This document shows, in pieces, positions 25,081-36,960 of a stretch of DNA of 64,000 nucleotides; positions within the stretch are counted from its first letter, which is position 1, and every line of letters starts with the position of its first letter. The stretch is from Blasia pusilla. Its lineage: Eukaryota; Marchantiophyta; Marchantiopsida; Blasiales. The notes under the pieces are model-generated. The model saw only the letters and a list, made by a program, of their open reading frames with translations, had not been told where the DNA came from and did not search any database. Position numbers and translations under genes: made by a program. The DNA lies in assembly GCA_050084515.1 (NCBI GenBank), contig CM114272.1, positions 3,038,001-3,102,000 on the forward strand, read 5' to 3'.

Positions 25081-28000
25081 CTACTCGTGAAGACGGTTTG
25101 CTAGATCCCACCGATCTATCCTAACAATCGTGATACTTGCTTTATCAAGAGCAAGTATGCAAAGTGTTATTTCTATCATGGCTCCTTTGGATATAACTCA
25201 CAAAAATAAGAATTTCTTTACACAATGTTCTAAACAAAGAAATTCTTTGAGTAAAATAATAATTTTTCATGAATATTTTTTATCTAATAATTATCTTGTT
25301 TTGCGTAGTAGGAGCATGATAACTAGTATTCCAATAAAGAATAGATTCTTAGATATGGTTATAAATTGTATTGATTTCCTCCTAATAACTTTTGATTAAG
25401 TTCCAAACATAGTGGACTAGTTTTCCAAACGTTAAAAAAGAAAAAATGAACTTCTCTTACTCAGCGCCAAGTAGGATGATCTCCATTGGCTGGCTATTCT
25501 CCATAGAATCTCCAATAAATTTTCATCATTATTCATTTATATCTAATAGCAAAAAAATAATATTGTTTGCAAACACTAAATGATAATCATCAAAGAATGG
25601 AAAAATGAAGAGTATTTCATTTTTTAAAATCCATTATAGATCCATAATCTAGTATTACCAACTGCCCCTTAGTGTCGTACTTAACACTAAAATAATAATT
25701 TGAGCTTCCTTATCTAGTTGGGCTTATACGCCCAACTTTTTTTTGTCTAGAATTTGCTTGGGGGAAACATGAAAAGTCAATTAGTGAGAAATGTTGTGGA
25801 GTAGGTGTTTCATTTACTTGCCTTGTGGACCTTCTTCTACCTTGTGACAAACATTTTATATTTTATTGTGATCATTTAATGGAATTGGTGTTGGAGAAAC
25901 CATGATCTTGATAAGTGGAAGAGGAATTTATTGGGTGTAGGATTAATCCTTTCAAAGGCATCTTTTTTACCATTTAAATCCTTATGTTTTTGGAGTTAGA
26001 GATAATAACCAATTGGTATTCATGCTTATTATTCATACATGTGAACAAATATTTTTTTGTTCCTTCAATAATCTAATTATGTTGTTCAAAAGGTCCCATT
26101 GATATGTTATTATGAAGAATATCTCTAAACATTCTAAGGTAAGAAATTGAAATGGTAAATTGTTCTTTCCACTACTTAAGCTCAAGTTTAAAACATGACT
26201 TGAAGGGTTAGGCCCTTGCGCAATTAGCTGACTAAAGCATATTTTTTGACATATCATGAGATGTAGGAGAATTGAAATGCACCTTCTTCCTCAACAACCT
26301 CTAAAGAAACTTTTTTTTATTGTAAAGTTCATATCATTGTCATTGGATTGTTGCTCGACAAGCTTTAAATGAATCATCCTGCTATGACGTGTATGGAATC
26401 TAGTTCCAAGGATTTGTACTGGGTCAACTTCATTATATTCCTCCCTCAATAAGGCAAAAAATATGATTTACACACACAAAGAAAGGAAAATTGGGGATAA
26501 TCATTGAGATTTCATCTAGAATGGTGTGTAGTTGGGTATAGTCCTAGTCATTCGAAGGGACATGAAGTGTGCCCTTAAAATGTGCTTGCAGATGTTCCAT
26601 TTTAGATACCAAAAATAGTCATAAATTCCCACTCCTTATTGTTATTGTATACTTTACACCATTTATTATCCAATGTTTGGTGATGAACTCGTGCCATGCT
26701 TAGTTGCCCCCTTATTGCTTTGATCTTCACATAATCAGGTGGGATTGCTCTTCTATTCAAAACAAAATATAATTTTTTGATGCATTTTCCATGAGTTGAA
26801 TTTGTTATAAACTCCCTTATCTTCAACAATTCTAAGTGGAATACCATGCCTCTATATTTTTGCCCAATTTTCAAACAAGGTAGTCCCCTCTCCTATGAGA
26901 TAGCTTTACTTTGTAATCATTCAGCAAAACCTTCATGCTTTCATGAAAGTTCTTCATCATTGCATTAGTATCTTAGTTTGCGTGTGGATTGTCCCTCGTC
27001 CCCTTTACCGATTTAATTATCTGATATAAATACCAATAATACAAAATGTCATTTGTACTATTCCTCTTGTTAAACATGACATATTGATATTTCAATATGA
27101 TTACGTAGAGCATAGAATGTCGGATATCCATATAAAATGGGCATCCATTGAGCTTAGCTTTCCAATATATTTGATTGTACTTGGTGAATTCACTCTCTCC
27201 TTGAAATTCAATGCACAATCTTTATGGTTCCTCCTGGGCGTCATTCAATATTATACGTCAATTGTATATCCCCAAAAAATTGATATATATTATCTCACCC
27301 TAGTCCTTTAGATGTTGCTTCTCTCTTGGCATGGCAATGGACCTTCATATTTAGTTACTTCAACCAATCATGCACGATATATAATATGAAGTCGACCATC
27401 AAAAAATTTGATGTAGTCAAATGGTTTCAATGAAATATGATTAGAAAGTAGTGAATACTCATTTTAATTACCCATTTTCTCTACATTGGCTTGACTCTAT
27501 TGACAACCTTGCACATATCATCCCTTTAGAGCTAACATACAAAGGATCCATAAAGGATGTAACTGACAAGAATGGATGTTAGCCATAGCATCATCAATAA
27601 TGATTGTATTTGGCACCCAATATCTCTGTTTGCTTTTGCATTTTTAAAGGAGGGTCTTTAATCTCATTCCTAAATAAACTTCCTTTGCATTAGATGTGAG
27701 AATTCATGCTACAAGTATCCCTAAATGGTGATCCTCAAACATAAGCAAAATACGGAGAGGAAAATTTTAACACACATGACATATCAAACATGATATTGTG
27801 CATTGAAGTTGCCCATCTTGAAATATGGTTAATTGAACAATCAACATTATATTTGATTTCAGTAGGTGCCAAAAGTGCTATCCATGCTTAGAGCACTAAC
27901 CGTGTCCATAACATGCAATTTCCATTGATTTTGAAATCCTAATATAAATGGATGTGGGTTATCCAAATATGCTCAATGAACACTTTTTCCCAGTAATAGT

Positions 28001-29700
28001 CTACAAAATAATTGAGGAACTCATTATAATTCAGCTAACAAATATATCTTTTTACTATGATCAAAGTTGGGATCTATTAATGAGTGCGTGTAAAACATCT
28101 TCGAATGCTTTGTTTGGATTTTATAAGGCGTTAGGGATTTTATTGGGCATGTGCCTTATATTTTGTAGGTAATCCTGGCCACATGTGAAGGAGTGGTAAT
28201 TTCCACCATTGAAAAATGGAATTGATACTAACAGTTACACTTATCATGCACCTTGAGTTATCGTTTGTGTGTGTCACCTAATCCTTTGTTCACTTTTTGG
28301 GATTGCAAACGTGCAAAATACAAATAAAATGGAGCATTAAGCTTACGGAAATCATTCTATGTGGGCAGATAGTGGACTACTAGAGAGAAGGGTTGTGGAT
28401 ATGTAGATTTTATAGTATTGAGAGACATCAAATAAAAGTCACATGAAAGAAAAAAATGGGAAATGTTAACATGTTTATGAGTTCTTGTTGAAGATAATGC
28501 AAATCATTTAGGTCATATAAGATATAGAAATTGTGCATAATGAAATCTCTCCTTGCATTTCTCCAAGTGTGACCTTTAAAATCCTAGATGCGGTTTCGCA
28601 AAGGTGTTTCTTCCATCGTCCTCGTTGATAAGGAAATCATATATCTTCTCCCAAGTAGTATATGCCATATAATCTAAGGATCATTCTTTAGCTTGTATTG
28701 TTTCTTATGGGATATTTACTCGAATAGTTTTATCAATGATACTCTCTATAATCGAGAGATAATTTTAAGGGTGCAACCCTAGGATCTATGATATGAGTGA
28801 ATAATCCTTGTACTTGTTGAGCGGGAGTTCTTATAGTATTCATGGTTCTATCTTGAAAAATAATAGCAGACAATCAATTACCGTAAAATAAATCCAGAAT
28901 ATATTGGAGGCAAAAATATACTATTATGATGTCATGGCATTTATTAGTTGTGATTAACTAGAGCTTAGGATTCAATACACCTCCTTCTCATGAAAAAAAT
29001 CCAACAAAATAAATGCTTCACTACTATCTTGGAAGTACCCAAAAACTAAATCTAAGTTATCACTTATATCTATAAACCAACAATTGAGTCTTTGCTTGAA
29101 GGAAGTGTTCTTTCTGTAAATCTTAAGATTTATTGAAAAAAACTTGGATAGTATTAGAAATTTCAAAAATTTACATCCTCATACACACATTTTCTATGCA
29201 AGGAAATATTTTCATTTAGTAAGATATTTCATACAATTTCATGATGTAGATCTTGCTTTCAACTCCTGTTCATATACTTTTGGAAAGAAAAGAAAACATC
29301 CTTATTTATTCAATCCAAAAATCCATGCCTCCTATATGAAGGGTTGAATCGATAATTTTTAGGTTAGATCCTATATTTACAAAAGGAGGACTTTGATCCC
29401 TAATTTATACATCCATTTTGCTAACCATTCATACCACTATAAAATACCATGCTCTTTATTCAACCTATTCACATGGCCTAAGGCAATGTTTGCATTCAAT
29501 GCTTAAAAAAATAGAACTTCAATTCTAGCCACAAATACCTAAATGACCATTCTTATTACTACAAAATGCCATGTTTGTCATACAACTTTTGGATTAGAAG
29601 GAGGTTATACTCTGTACTTGGATTGAGTCTAAGCAAAAAAACACACGCTTATACTAAAGGTCTTTGGTTTCTTATAAGATATTCATAGCCTCTCGTGGAA
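25081..29700. other. AT-rich transposon-like wreckage, no family recognised
   Basis: The stretch has only short frames on both strands, the longest about 90 codons (26,602-26,874 minus, 25,130-25,399 plus). None shows a motif that I can name. The local base composition and the neighbours suggest decayed mobile DNA. No tandem repeats or RNA genes were seen. Confidence 0.4.
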
Positions 29701-29739
29701 CGGCTTTTGGGGTGCTTCTTTACTCTTGTATGAGTCCCG

Positions 29740-30240
29740 TAGTACACCATTAATACGTGGTTAGAGAACTATATCTTCTAGACTGTGTCACATCTGAGTA
29801 GCCGATAGGTCGAGATCTATCGTGGATAGGGCGTAGGAGCCAGCGGACTATTTTGAGTGTAACTTTGTCCCACGGTGTTGGATGAGGTTGAGGATAGGAA
29901 CGTCGTCTCTGACAACTTTCATATTGAGGTCTTTTACAGCCGGATGACTTGTTGACCAAGTCACCCGCCCTTGGTAACCTGTGCACGCAGGTTATCAAGG
30001 GGAGGGCTATTTTTAGGAGAAGAGCCATTTGGCTCTTCCCAACCCTCTATAAGAAAGGAAGATGGCTTTCCTAGGCCATCTTTCTCATGGTGGGCCGTTG
30101 GAGCACTTCCCTTGTATGTGTTTGAGATAGGACTAGGGTGCTAGCGTCCGAATTTCTTGATAGCACAGGATGGACGAGGCTCGATATGCCGATGTAGATT
30201 GAGGAATGGAGTTTTAGACCGGGTATGCCGTTTTTACTAC
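29740..30240. other. GC-raised island with four successive hairpins
   Basis: The island stands out from AT-rich flanks. Four inverted repeats follow one another: TGACTTG/CAAGTCA (29,945-29,963); a 13-bp stem with one mismatch, CCTTGGTAACCTG/CAGGTTATCAAGG (29,969-30,000); GAAGAGCCA/TGGCTCTTC (30,019-30,038); and AAGATGGC/GCCATCTT (30,059-30,082). A CTATAAG word lies between the third and fourth. It could be a retroelement LTR or leader, or a structured RNA; no coding sequence is convincing. Confidence 0.4.
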
Positions 30241-31380
30241 TCTTTATTTTTGTTGTGTGATCTCCATGTATATGTATAAGTTGATTTTTTGTACATGTGT
30301 GGATCGACCCGTATGTGGGGAAGATCGGTGTTTTGTGGTGTAGATATGACCAGCGATGTATGTTGTGTAGCGATATGTATGCGCACGACAACTGCCCAAG
30401 AGTAGTACAATGATCTTGCAGTATCTTGATAGCAAGAACATAGGACTTGCATATGAAATCACAATATATACAATCATATTATTCTAAGAAATTCAAGGTA
30501 ACTTCATACTTCTTGCCTTCATCTAGTTTTCCTTGCTTTTGATTTACCATATCTCTTCTTGCTTTTTGATTTGCATAAGCGGAAGGGGGTTGCCATTATA
30601 TCCCAAAGAATTTTATTTTTTATTTTTTCCTTATGTTTGCATTCCTCTACAATAAGAGTTAAATCTATTTCACTAGACTTAAGTCTGCATCCCTTAGATG
30701 TCTCACCATCATCACCCTATCCATCATGTTGAGCCGATTTCTCACTTATATCCAAATCCCTATCTAAACAAGTCTTTGTCACAATCTAAGTCATACATAT
30801 TGGGATGCACATACCAATGATTTACTTCTCTTGTCCGCCTAGATATCAAGAGTAGTTTCTAGTGGATCCAAATCTCATTAATCTCATTCAAATTCCTAAG
30901 GATCATGTGTTCATATTCATTTGGACCTATATGTTCTTTTGTTATAGATTCTAATTGTCCATTTATGTACCATGGGGCAACATATGAAGAAACTTACAAA
31001 AATACCTTACTTAACTTTTTTTCAAGGCTTGCAACTTTTCCTAAAAAAAAATCACAAGAAGATAATCATCTAAAATTCCATCGTCTTCTCATGCAAAAAA
31101 TTATTCTTGTGGCTCCATGCAAATATAACAGAGGGTCTTAAAATGAGAAGCAATAGGAGTCTCCTTTTCGTTGATTATCTCCTTCATAATAATCCCTCCA
31201 ATTCTAGAACTTACATCCTAACCTTACCATTATCCATATATTCCTTTATTTTTTGATCTTTCTCCCACAAAATGACTTCTGAAACGTGAATCTCTTCACT
31301 CGCTTTCAATGGACTATTCAAGAGGAGAAGGAAGAAGTCCAATAAAGACTTGAATAGGGCAAGGCATCATATCTGAAGTT
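30241..31380. other. No gene recognised
   Basis: AT-rich DNA with short frames only. No domain, repeat array or RNA gene is seen. Confidence 0.4.
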
Positions 31381-31398
31381 GTGGCAACATGAGATTTC

Positions 31399-31471
31399 TT
31401 GCCTATTGAATGACTCCCAAAGTTCTTACATAAATTTATGTAAGAACTTTGGGGAGTTATTCAATAGACAA
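31399..31471. repeat. 73-bp near-perfect palindrome
   Basis: The left arm, from TTGCCTATTGAATGACTCCC through TTCTTACATAAA, is mirrored by TTTATGTAAGAACTTTGGGG and onward to CAATAGACAA, with about three differences and no spacer. The central part (AAAGTTCTTACATAAATTTATGTAAGAACTTT, in two arms) is perfect. It could be a foldback element or a replication-derived inverted duplication. Confidence 0.8.
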
Positions 31472-31589
31472 AATAAACCTTATCTCTCATACTCAAGCAA
31501 TAAGAAACAAACATCCATAAACAACGACTTCCATCGTTGTGTTTCTATTCTCACAATCTAAAATCCTCACTATGTAGAGTCATGGTTGC

Positions 31590-32460
31590 ACAAAAATGGA
31601 CAAGTCCTTGCTTGGAACAGACATGGACGAAAAAGTTTTGGCATGTCCACGTACATGGTTTCTAAGAGGTGGGATCCACACTTTTAATCCATGATGAAAG
31701 CAAGGCAATGATGAGAGGAGCCATGAGGGAGGAGGAAGGAGGAAGTGCAAGTGGAGGGAGGAAGAAATGGGGGAGTATGGAACACGAGGCAAGTAGGGGG
31801 AATGAGAAAGAAGGTAAAGGTAGGGCCCATATGGACAAGCCTTTCCATAGGACGGACATGGACGTATCGACGGACATGGACTTTGTCCACATACAACCTT
31901 GTGTAGAGCACATGCTTTGTCATATCAAGGATATAAACACTTGTAAATATCATATTCCATAAAGATGATTTCTTCTCAATTGTGGAATACGAGGATTTTT
32001 TTACAAAGCTAAGTGTCTATTTGAGTGAAAATTTTGTAACCAACACAATCATTATCTTTGCCTCCTATTTAGAAGTATATGCTTATTTTGTTATGAGCTT
32101 TCTCTTTCTTTGCAAATAAATCACATATCTCATTGGGTCCTTTGAGAGTATCAAATATATGCCTACTTGGATTCTCTTGTGGTACTATATAATACTAGCT
32201 AAAGTAAACATGATTGAAAAAAATGGACGAACTTCTTACAATTCATATTTGTAGGCGTGTCCACATTTTTCTATCCATATCTAGGAACGGATTGTCATGC
32301 TGAAATGTGAAAATACAAAGCTTAGAAATAGAAAGTGTCCACCTACATGTCCATATTAGTGTGTATTTTCGCCCTTGCTTATAGCCCGTGGTTTATAGCC
32401 CGTGGTGAAAAGAATGGGAATACAGGAAAAGAGACTACATGGACAAGTGCTTCCACGCAC
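31590..32460. repeat. Scattered (A)TGGAC / GTCCA motif cluster
   Basis: About ten TGGAC or GTCCA words occur in this interval, several as GACATGGAC. Three fuller copies of ATGGACAAG followed by a TTGC/TTCC stretch lie near 31,595, 31,830 and 32,440. The same word appears next to the CACGTG boxes of the two plus-strand genes at 34.3 and 39.2 kb. No gene is present. Confidence 0.35.
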
Positions 32461-32699
32461 ATATATTTTATAACCTTATCCATATGTAATTTAGCCATCA
32501 CAACTCTGCTGAACTAGCTCGATGGGAATTATCCAAGCATCCAACCACTCAGACTTTCTAGCTAGAGTACGTAGAATGGGGGAACCAGGTAGTACCCTTG
32601 TTTCGAAACTGAAATTCGAAATGAGTCACAAGTCAACCACCTGCTCCCTGGATTTATCACGCCTTCAAGTCAGCCTTGGGTCGCTGTCCATTGGAAGAT

Positions 32700-33269
32700 C
32701 TAGTAGAGGGACTGGGATTGCCGACGGATCTGGATGTCTCCAGTCACCCTGTAAGTGTTCTTCTCGAGCCTCTCGTATCTCACGACGCCGCGAGCCCCGG
32801 CAAGTCCTTCGGTTCCACCGACGATGGACAGCTCCTGGTTCCTCCTTTCTTGACCGCGACCTGTGCGCCACACACCGCTGAGGTGGAGCTGGGCGTTGGC
32901 AAATCGCCTGTCCTGGTTGATGTTGGCGTTCTCACGGAAGTTGATCGTAGAAACCTTCTCCACCTGATTGTTCTTGATGTAGAAGTAAAGACCGCTGATA
33001 TCAGCGATGTGCTTGGATTCACGGTCCTCTTTCTTGGTCACTCTGTTCGAGTACACGATTCCCCTGCCTCGGTTATCATCCCTGTCATCCCTGTCGGAGC
33101 TGAGGCGTTGGCTGGGCTGGGGTCCGAACACGTCCAACTCATTCTCGCTTGACTCGTGCTCGAAGATCTCGAACTGGAGGTTCTCGGGTCTGTCGACGGC
33201 CTGCACCAGGCATACGCTGGCCAGCAGCAAGCAGCCAGCAAGAACCAGGAGTATGTCACTGCGGGCCAT
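32700..33269 (-). CDS. Secreted dirigent-like protein, copy 1 (189 aa)
   Basis: Probably a secreted beta-barrel protein of the dirigent/allene-oxide-cyclase superfamily; dirigent proteins steer the stereochemistry of phenoxy-radical coupling in the apoplast. Residues 1-24 form a signal peptide ending LVQA. Family-like blocks are FEIFEHESS (33-41), RGIVYSNRV (69-77), SGLYFYI (92-98), FANAQLHLSGVW (123-134) and ELSIVGGTEGLAGARG (146-161). The usual family motif is VGGTGKFRFARG. Residues 57-70 are rich in Asp and Arg. The mature chain has no cysteine. The ATG in CCATGG directly before the signal peptide is chosen over an upstream in-frame ATG that lies across the 5' UTR. The protein differs from the 37,663-38,232 copy at four residues. 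No enzyme activity can be read from the sequence, and a different ligand is possible. Confidence 0.82.
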   Translation of the reverse strand: MARSDILLVLAGCLLLASVCLVQAVDRPENLQFEIFEHESSENELDVFGPQPSQRLSSDRDDRDDNRGRGIVYSNRVTKKEDRESKHIADISGLYFYIKNNQVEKVSTINFRENANINQDRRFANAQLHLSGVWRTGRGQERRNQELSIVGGTEGLAGARGVVRYERLEKNTYRVTGDIQIRRQSQSLY

Positions 33270-33302
33270 GGTTGCAGATTCTTCGAGGAAAAATTTTAGA
33301 CT

Positions 33303-33532
33303 CTGCAAGGTTCCACTCCAGATTGTAAGCATCATACGAAAATTTCCAGGATCTGCATAGCTACACACCAGCTTTAAAGACTGACAGGTACACGGGATGC
33401 GCTAGAATGACGACGTCAATATACGTAGATCTATCGAGCCCATGTAGCTGAGACGCCATGCTGAATCTATTACAGTGAAACCAAGCACTCAAGGTCCGCA
33501 ATGAGGAAGGAATGAAACGACTGCTCACTTAC
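33303..33532 (-). other. 5' UTR intron of copy 1
   Basis: The donor GTAAGTGAGC (GG|GTAAGTG context) and acceptor CCTTGCAG|AGTC bound 230 bp ending 33 bases before the ATG. The same arrangement occurs in all family copies. It is predicted from splice consensus and conservation, without transcript evidence. Confidence 0.65.
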
Positions 33533-33604
33533 CAGAGAGGAGCACCAGCACAATTCTTCGAAGCTGTCGTAGATTTGGTGAAGGAAAGCTCATCTCTGTC
33601 AGCG

Positions 33605-33684
33605 ATTTATACCGCGGAACTGAGCAATGAGATGAGGAGCTGAGGCAGGCCGATGACTTTACGAAACAAGCTTCAACCACTTCA
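33605..33684 (-). promoter_or_regulatory. Core promoter of copy 1
   Basis: A TATAAAT box on the minus strand at 33,611-33,605 follows a CCGCGG word. Upstream is a block (TTGTTTCGTAAAGTCAT preceded by GAAGTGGTTGAA) shared with the copy at 38.6 kb. The distance from TATA to the intron donor is about 75 bp, leaving a first exon of about 45-50 bp. Confidence 0.6.
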
Positions 33685-33911
33685 CCCATTTACTTGGAAT
33701 ATCTACTTTCTTCTTCTACACCGATTTTTATTTCAATGTAAGAGTTTTCAAAAAAAAAATGCAGACCCTGAATTCTACTATGTAAGCCTTATCTCACTGG
33801 TTGACTTCGGTGATTTCAGTACATCTTCTTAGTGTGTCTCAAATCTGGAGTGGATGACGGAAAGAGGGAGGTACTGGTGACCATAATGGTGTCTGGCCAC
33901 GTATTCGTGGA

Positions 33912-33966
33912 TCTGAAGGCTGTGTTCTTTCACACAGATAAAAGCGAAAAATAATTGAGAGCGGAA
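33912..33966. promoter_or_regulatory. Conserved block between the first divergent gene pair
   Basis: A stretch containing CAGATAAAAGCG and GAGAGCGG is conserved with 38,742-38,798, the same place between the second divergent pair, although flanking DNA is much more diverged. It is a candidate shared enhancer for both genes of a pair. Confidence 0.45.
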
Positions 33967-34324
33967 TGTAGAGCTTCGTTGTAACAAAATAAAGCCTGTA
34001 GAGCCTAGCTTTTCGAGATCTGGATTGGATTCACTTACATTGACCTACTTAGTTCTCATGGAGACTTGTAATGTAGTAAAACAGACGGGTACCATTCACA
34101 ATCGAAATGCGGTTCTGGGACTATTAGAATAGCAATATTATGTTTGACCAGATCGAAACCAATAGGAATGTCACAGTAGGTTACGGATACAATACAATCC
34201 TTCACGATATGGACCAGATACACTGCAATGAGTGCATGCCTGCTTTTCACCTGTCCCATCTACTCCATAGTCGTAACAAAGAGCTCCATACAATGAACAA
34301 GAGCTGAAGAACCTCCTATTCGTC

Positions 34325-34413
34325 CACGTGATTCGCATGGACATGGACGAATCCCCTCTTCGGGGAATTTCCACTCAACCGTGTGCAAATTTAAAAAAGG
34401 GGCAGTATAAATT
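34325..34413 (+). promoter_or_regulatory. Promoter of copy 2: G-box and TATA
   Basis: CACGTG at 34,325-34,330 is followed by ATTCGCATGGAC, and TATAAATT lies at 34,406-34,413. The element CGTCCACGTGATT.GCATGG recurs before the copy at 39.7 kb, and a related CACGTGAATTGCATGGG lies before the 45.1 and 49.3 kb genes. CACGTG is the classic binding site of plant bZIP and bHLH factors. Confidence 0.6.
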
Positions 34414-34489
34414 CCCAGGAAGATCAGCTGCTGTTCAACATTTCCACGAGAGCCTTAAGCATTGTCTTAATCAGGATTCGCTCTCTGCT

Positions 34490-34707
34490 GTGAGTTCTGT
34501 TGGATATCTGCCCTTTCCTCCTCATCGTACACGTCTTATTTGTTCAGCTCTTTCTTTCGTGGTAGTTTGTGCATCCGGAGTTCCGCTCTATCGCTTTATC
34601 TCATATTTGTTCGACTGAATGGCTCTGTGCTCGTACTCGATGTCTTGGGAATATTGTAGGAAGGTTGCCGACCAATCTAATCGTTCCCTTTACGTGGATT
34701 CTTGCAG
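34490..34707 (+). other. 5' UTR intron of copy 2
   Basis: The donor GTGAGTTC at 34,490 and the acceptor TTCTTGCAG ending at 34,707 define 218 bp, ending 32 bases before the ATG. The position matches the other family members. Confidence 0.6.
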
Positions 34708-34739
34708 GAGTCGAAAATACCTTTTTTCCCACAGCAGCC

Positions 34740-35291
34740 ATGGCCCGCGGTGACTTGCTCTTGGTTCTCGCCAGCTGCATTGTGCTGGCAACCGTCTGCC
34801 TGGTGCAGGCCGACAGAAACGAAAGACTCCGGTTCGTGATCCACGAACATCAGGACCGGGCCAACAGAGTGGAAGTGTTCGGACCCAGGTCCAGAGATAA
34901 CACCGAAAACAGCGATAGCAGCAGGGGCACAGGAGCCGTGTACTCCAACAGCGCGACTCAGAAGAGGGATGAACAATCCGAGCGCGTGGCTAATGTCAGC
35001 GGTCTCTACTTCTTCGTCAACGACGAGCAGGTCCAGAAGGTTGCCACCATCTACTTCGAGGATGTGGACGTCAACCAGGACCGGCGATTCGCCAATGCCC
35101 AGCTCCACCTCCGTGGTGTTTGGAACAGAGATGAGACTGAAGAAAAGAGAGGCCAGGAATTCGCCATCGTCGGAGGAACCAGAGGACTTGCCGGCGCTAC
35201 CGGTATTGCGAGGTACGAGAGGATCGAGAGCGGAGACACTTATAAGGTCGTCGGCGAGTTCGAGATCACCGAGGAAGCACAGTCCCTCTAG
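34740..35291 (+). CDS. Secreted dirigent-like protein, copy 2 (183 aa)
   Basis: Divergent partner of the gene at 32.7 kb, 1.47 kb apart, head to head. The signal peptide ends LVQA at residue 24. The mature chain keeps the family blocks RFVIHEHQ, GAVYSNSAT, VSGLYFFV, FANAQLHLRGVW and EFAIVGGTRGLAGATG, and ends EEAQSL. It lacks the Asp/Arg-rich insert of copy 1 and has RSRDNTENSDSSRGTG there instead. Mature cysteines are absent. The start is the ATG in CCATGG at the signal peptide; a longer in-frame reading from 34,569 would run through the intron and is rejected. An AATAAA signal lies at 35,608-35,613. It belongs to a distinct subtype shared only with the 39.7 kb copy. Dirigent-like function is inferred from motif resemblance. 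Confidence 0.82.
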   Translation: MARGDLLLVLASCIVLATVCLVQADRNERLRFVIHEHQDRANRVEVFGPRSRDNTENSDSSRGTGAVYSNSATQKRDEQSERVANVSGLYFFVNDEQVQKVATIYFEDVDVNQDRRFANAQLHLRGVWNRDETEEKRGQEFAIVGGTRGLAGATGIARYERIESGDTYKVVGEFEITEEAQSL

Positions 35292-35607
35292 ATACTCTTC
35301 TGAACAGCGTTCTATAGCAAGCTTGACGACGTGACGGACTGGGTGAGTACTGGATGAAGTCTCCGTGATTGTGAATTGTTCTTCTCAAGCGAACGTATGC
35401 TTTGTGCGTGGGTCTACCTCGAGATGCGCAATAATAGCTTGACAGGAGATCGACTCCAGCTTTGGTTGTGCCAGAAATTTTGGTACTCAAGCCGGGACCG
35501 GAGCGTAGTTAGTGCGAGGTTTTGGGTTCCATAATCAGATAGTTAGCTTCCTATGAATCTAGGTATGCGGAGTAGCAGAGACTTGGAGACCTCTATCAGT
35601 GGTTGGA

Positions 35608-35613
35608 AATAAA
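35608..35613 (+). terminator. Poly(A) signal of copy 2
   Basis: AATAAA in TTGGAAATAAAGCTTCCG, 317 bp after the stop. The same TGGAAATAAA context follows the genes at 40.2, 45.7 and 48.7 kb. Confidence 0.55.
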
Positions 35614-35619
35614 GCTTCC

Positions 35620-36960
35620 GAATCTTGTTTTACTGTTTCTAATCTCTATCTGGTCATCAATGGGTACATTTGCTGGCAATATCCTTCATCAGGTTGACAC
35701 GGATTCAACTTTATATTTTAAAGCGACAATTTTGGCGAAGCGGGAATGTAGGCGAGGTCGTGCAATTATTTGAAAATAATTTATTCGGAGCTCCTTAAGA
35801 AAGCCGCGGTTGGAATCTAGCTCGAAAATCACAGAATTATATCTCTCTGCTGTCAATTGCCTTAATTGGAAACTATCTCGAAATCTAATTGCTTATCGAA
35901 CCCTTCAAATTCCCTCTAAATCGTGAATGTTTCATTAACGATTTAAAACGTCCAGAAAGATCGTCTGCAGCGAAGAATTATATACTTTCCTGCTTCGCAT
36001 GCACAACTACGCAACTGCTTTCGAAATGAAAGTTATCCCGTACGTAATACGGAATACGCTCCCAACAACGTCGAAACTTTCTAGTGGGTTGTGTTAAAAA
36101 AAATAGGTGAAACTAGTAGGTGAAAATAGACTTTTTGGAAATTCCAGATCTCTATTGGAAACGCTAACTTCGCTTTGCGAGACAAATATGAATCGATTGT
36201 TTACGGCGAACAAGCAATTGGCGCGACAAGAAAACGGTTGAATTCCAAGCAGGGACACGTAAAAAGTCCAACCCCCGTTCCAAAACCTTGGCCTTATGTC
36301 ACATTGCTCATAATTTTGTTCGGACTTTCCAAGACGTGAAAAAATACTTCTCGGTCTAAAATATGTTTTGTGAAAACTGCACGAAAAAATGACATGCCCC
36401 AGTGTGATGTGGCCAAGAAAAATAATGCTAAGCATCGCCTCTTTTTCTTCCTTGCTCCACTATTGACAAGCACGCGATATCTGATTGCCAGAAATCTGAT
36501 TGCTTCTGCATACATAACTACTCACTTGCCCCAAGTTGAGAGGTGAAATAAATCTGTACCATGAAGTAGATTTCGGTCCATCATGGGCTTACAGAATCTT
36601 CTCAATGACTGAAGTTGGTGAATTTGCTAAACACAGTTAAGCGCAATAAACAGTGCACAGGATGAAGTGCATTTTACCAAATTAACGAGAGCTCCCAAAA
36701 TTTACTCTGATCCTTCTGTTTGGTAAGTAAACACACTCCAAAATTTTTTCCCATGATTTTTCTCTTATTGGATTCGAGTAGTTGGTTCACTTGAATAAAG
36801 TACACTGCGTCTTAGAGTTCTATTGCTCTTCAGTAATGTCAAATCAAATGTCAACATGCAATCTATAAATATAGATGCGGACAGTGATGTAAGAGATCTA
36901 TTAAACAGTTTTAACAGTGACCAGGCGATGAGCATTCAACGATCTTGGAATCCATGCTCC
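35620..36960. other. Intergenic, no gene recognised
   Basis: AT-rich sequence between the two divergent gene pairs. There are short frames on both strands without recognisable domains. Nothing else can be supported. Confidence 0.5.

Noticed and set aside
29750-30028. Minus-strand frame of 92 codons in the GC-raised island
   Set aside because: It covers the hairpins, has no domain, and is best explained by base composition.
29740-30240. Endogenous pararetrovirus leader
   Set aside because: No coat, movement or reverse transcriptase frames lie nearby; hairpins alone do not support it.
32676-33152. Long plus-strand frame (158 codons) opposite copy 1, and similar antisense frames opposite the other copies (for example 39,490-40,086 and 51,246-51,986)
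   Set aside because: They are mirror frames produced by GC-rich codon choice in the dirigent-like genes. They have no domain, and the sense strand has signal peptides and conserved motifs.
33270-33368. N-terminal extension of copy 1 to an upstream ATG (222 codons), and like extensions of copies 2, 3 and 4
   Set aside because: The extensions run through a predicted 5' UTR and intron, are not conserved between copies, and would bury the signal peptide.
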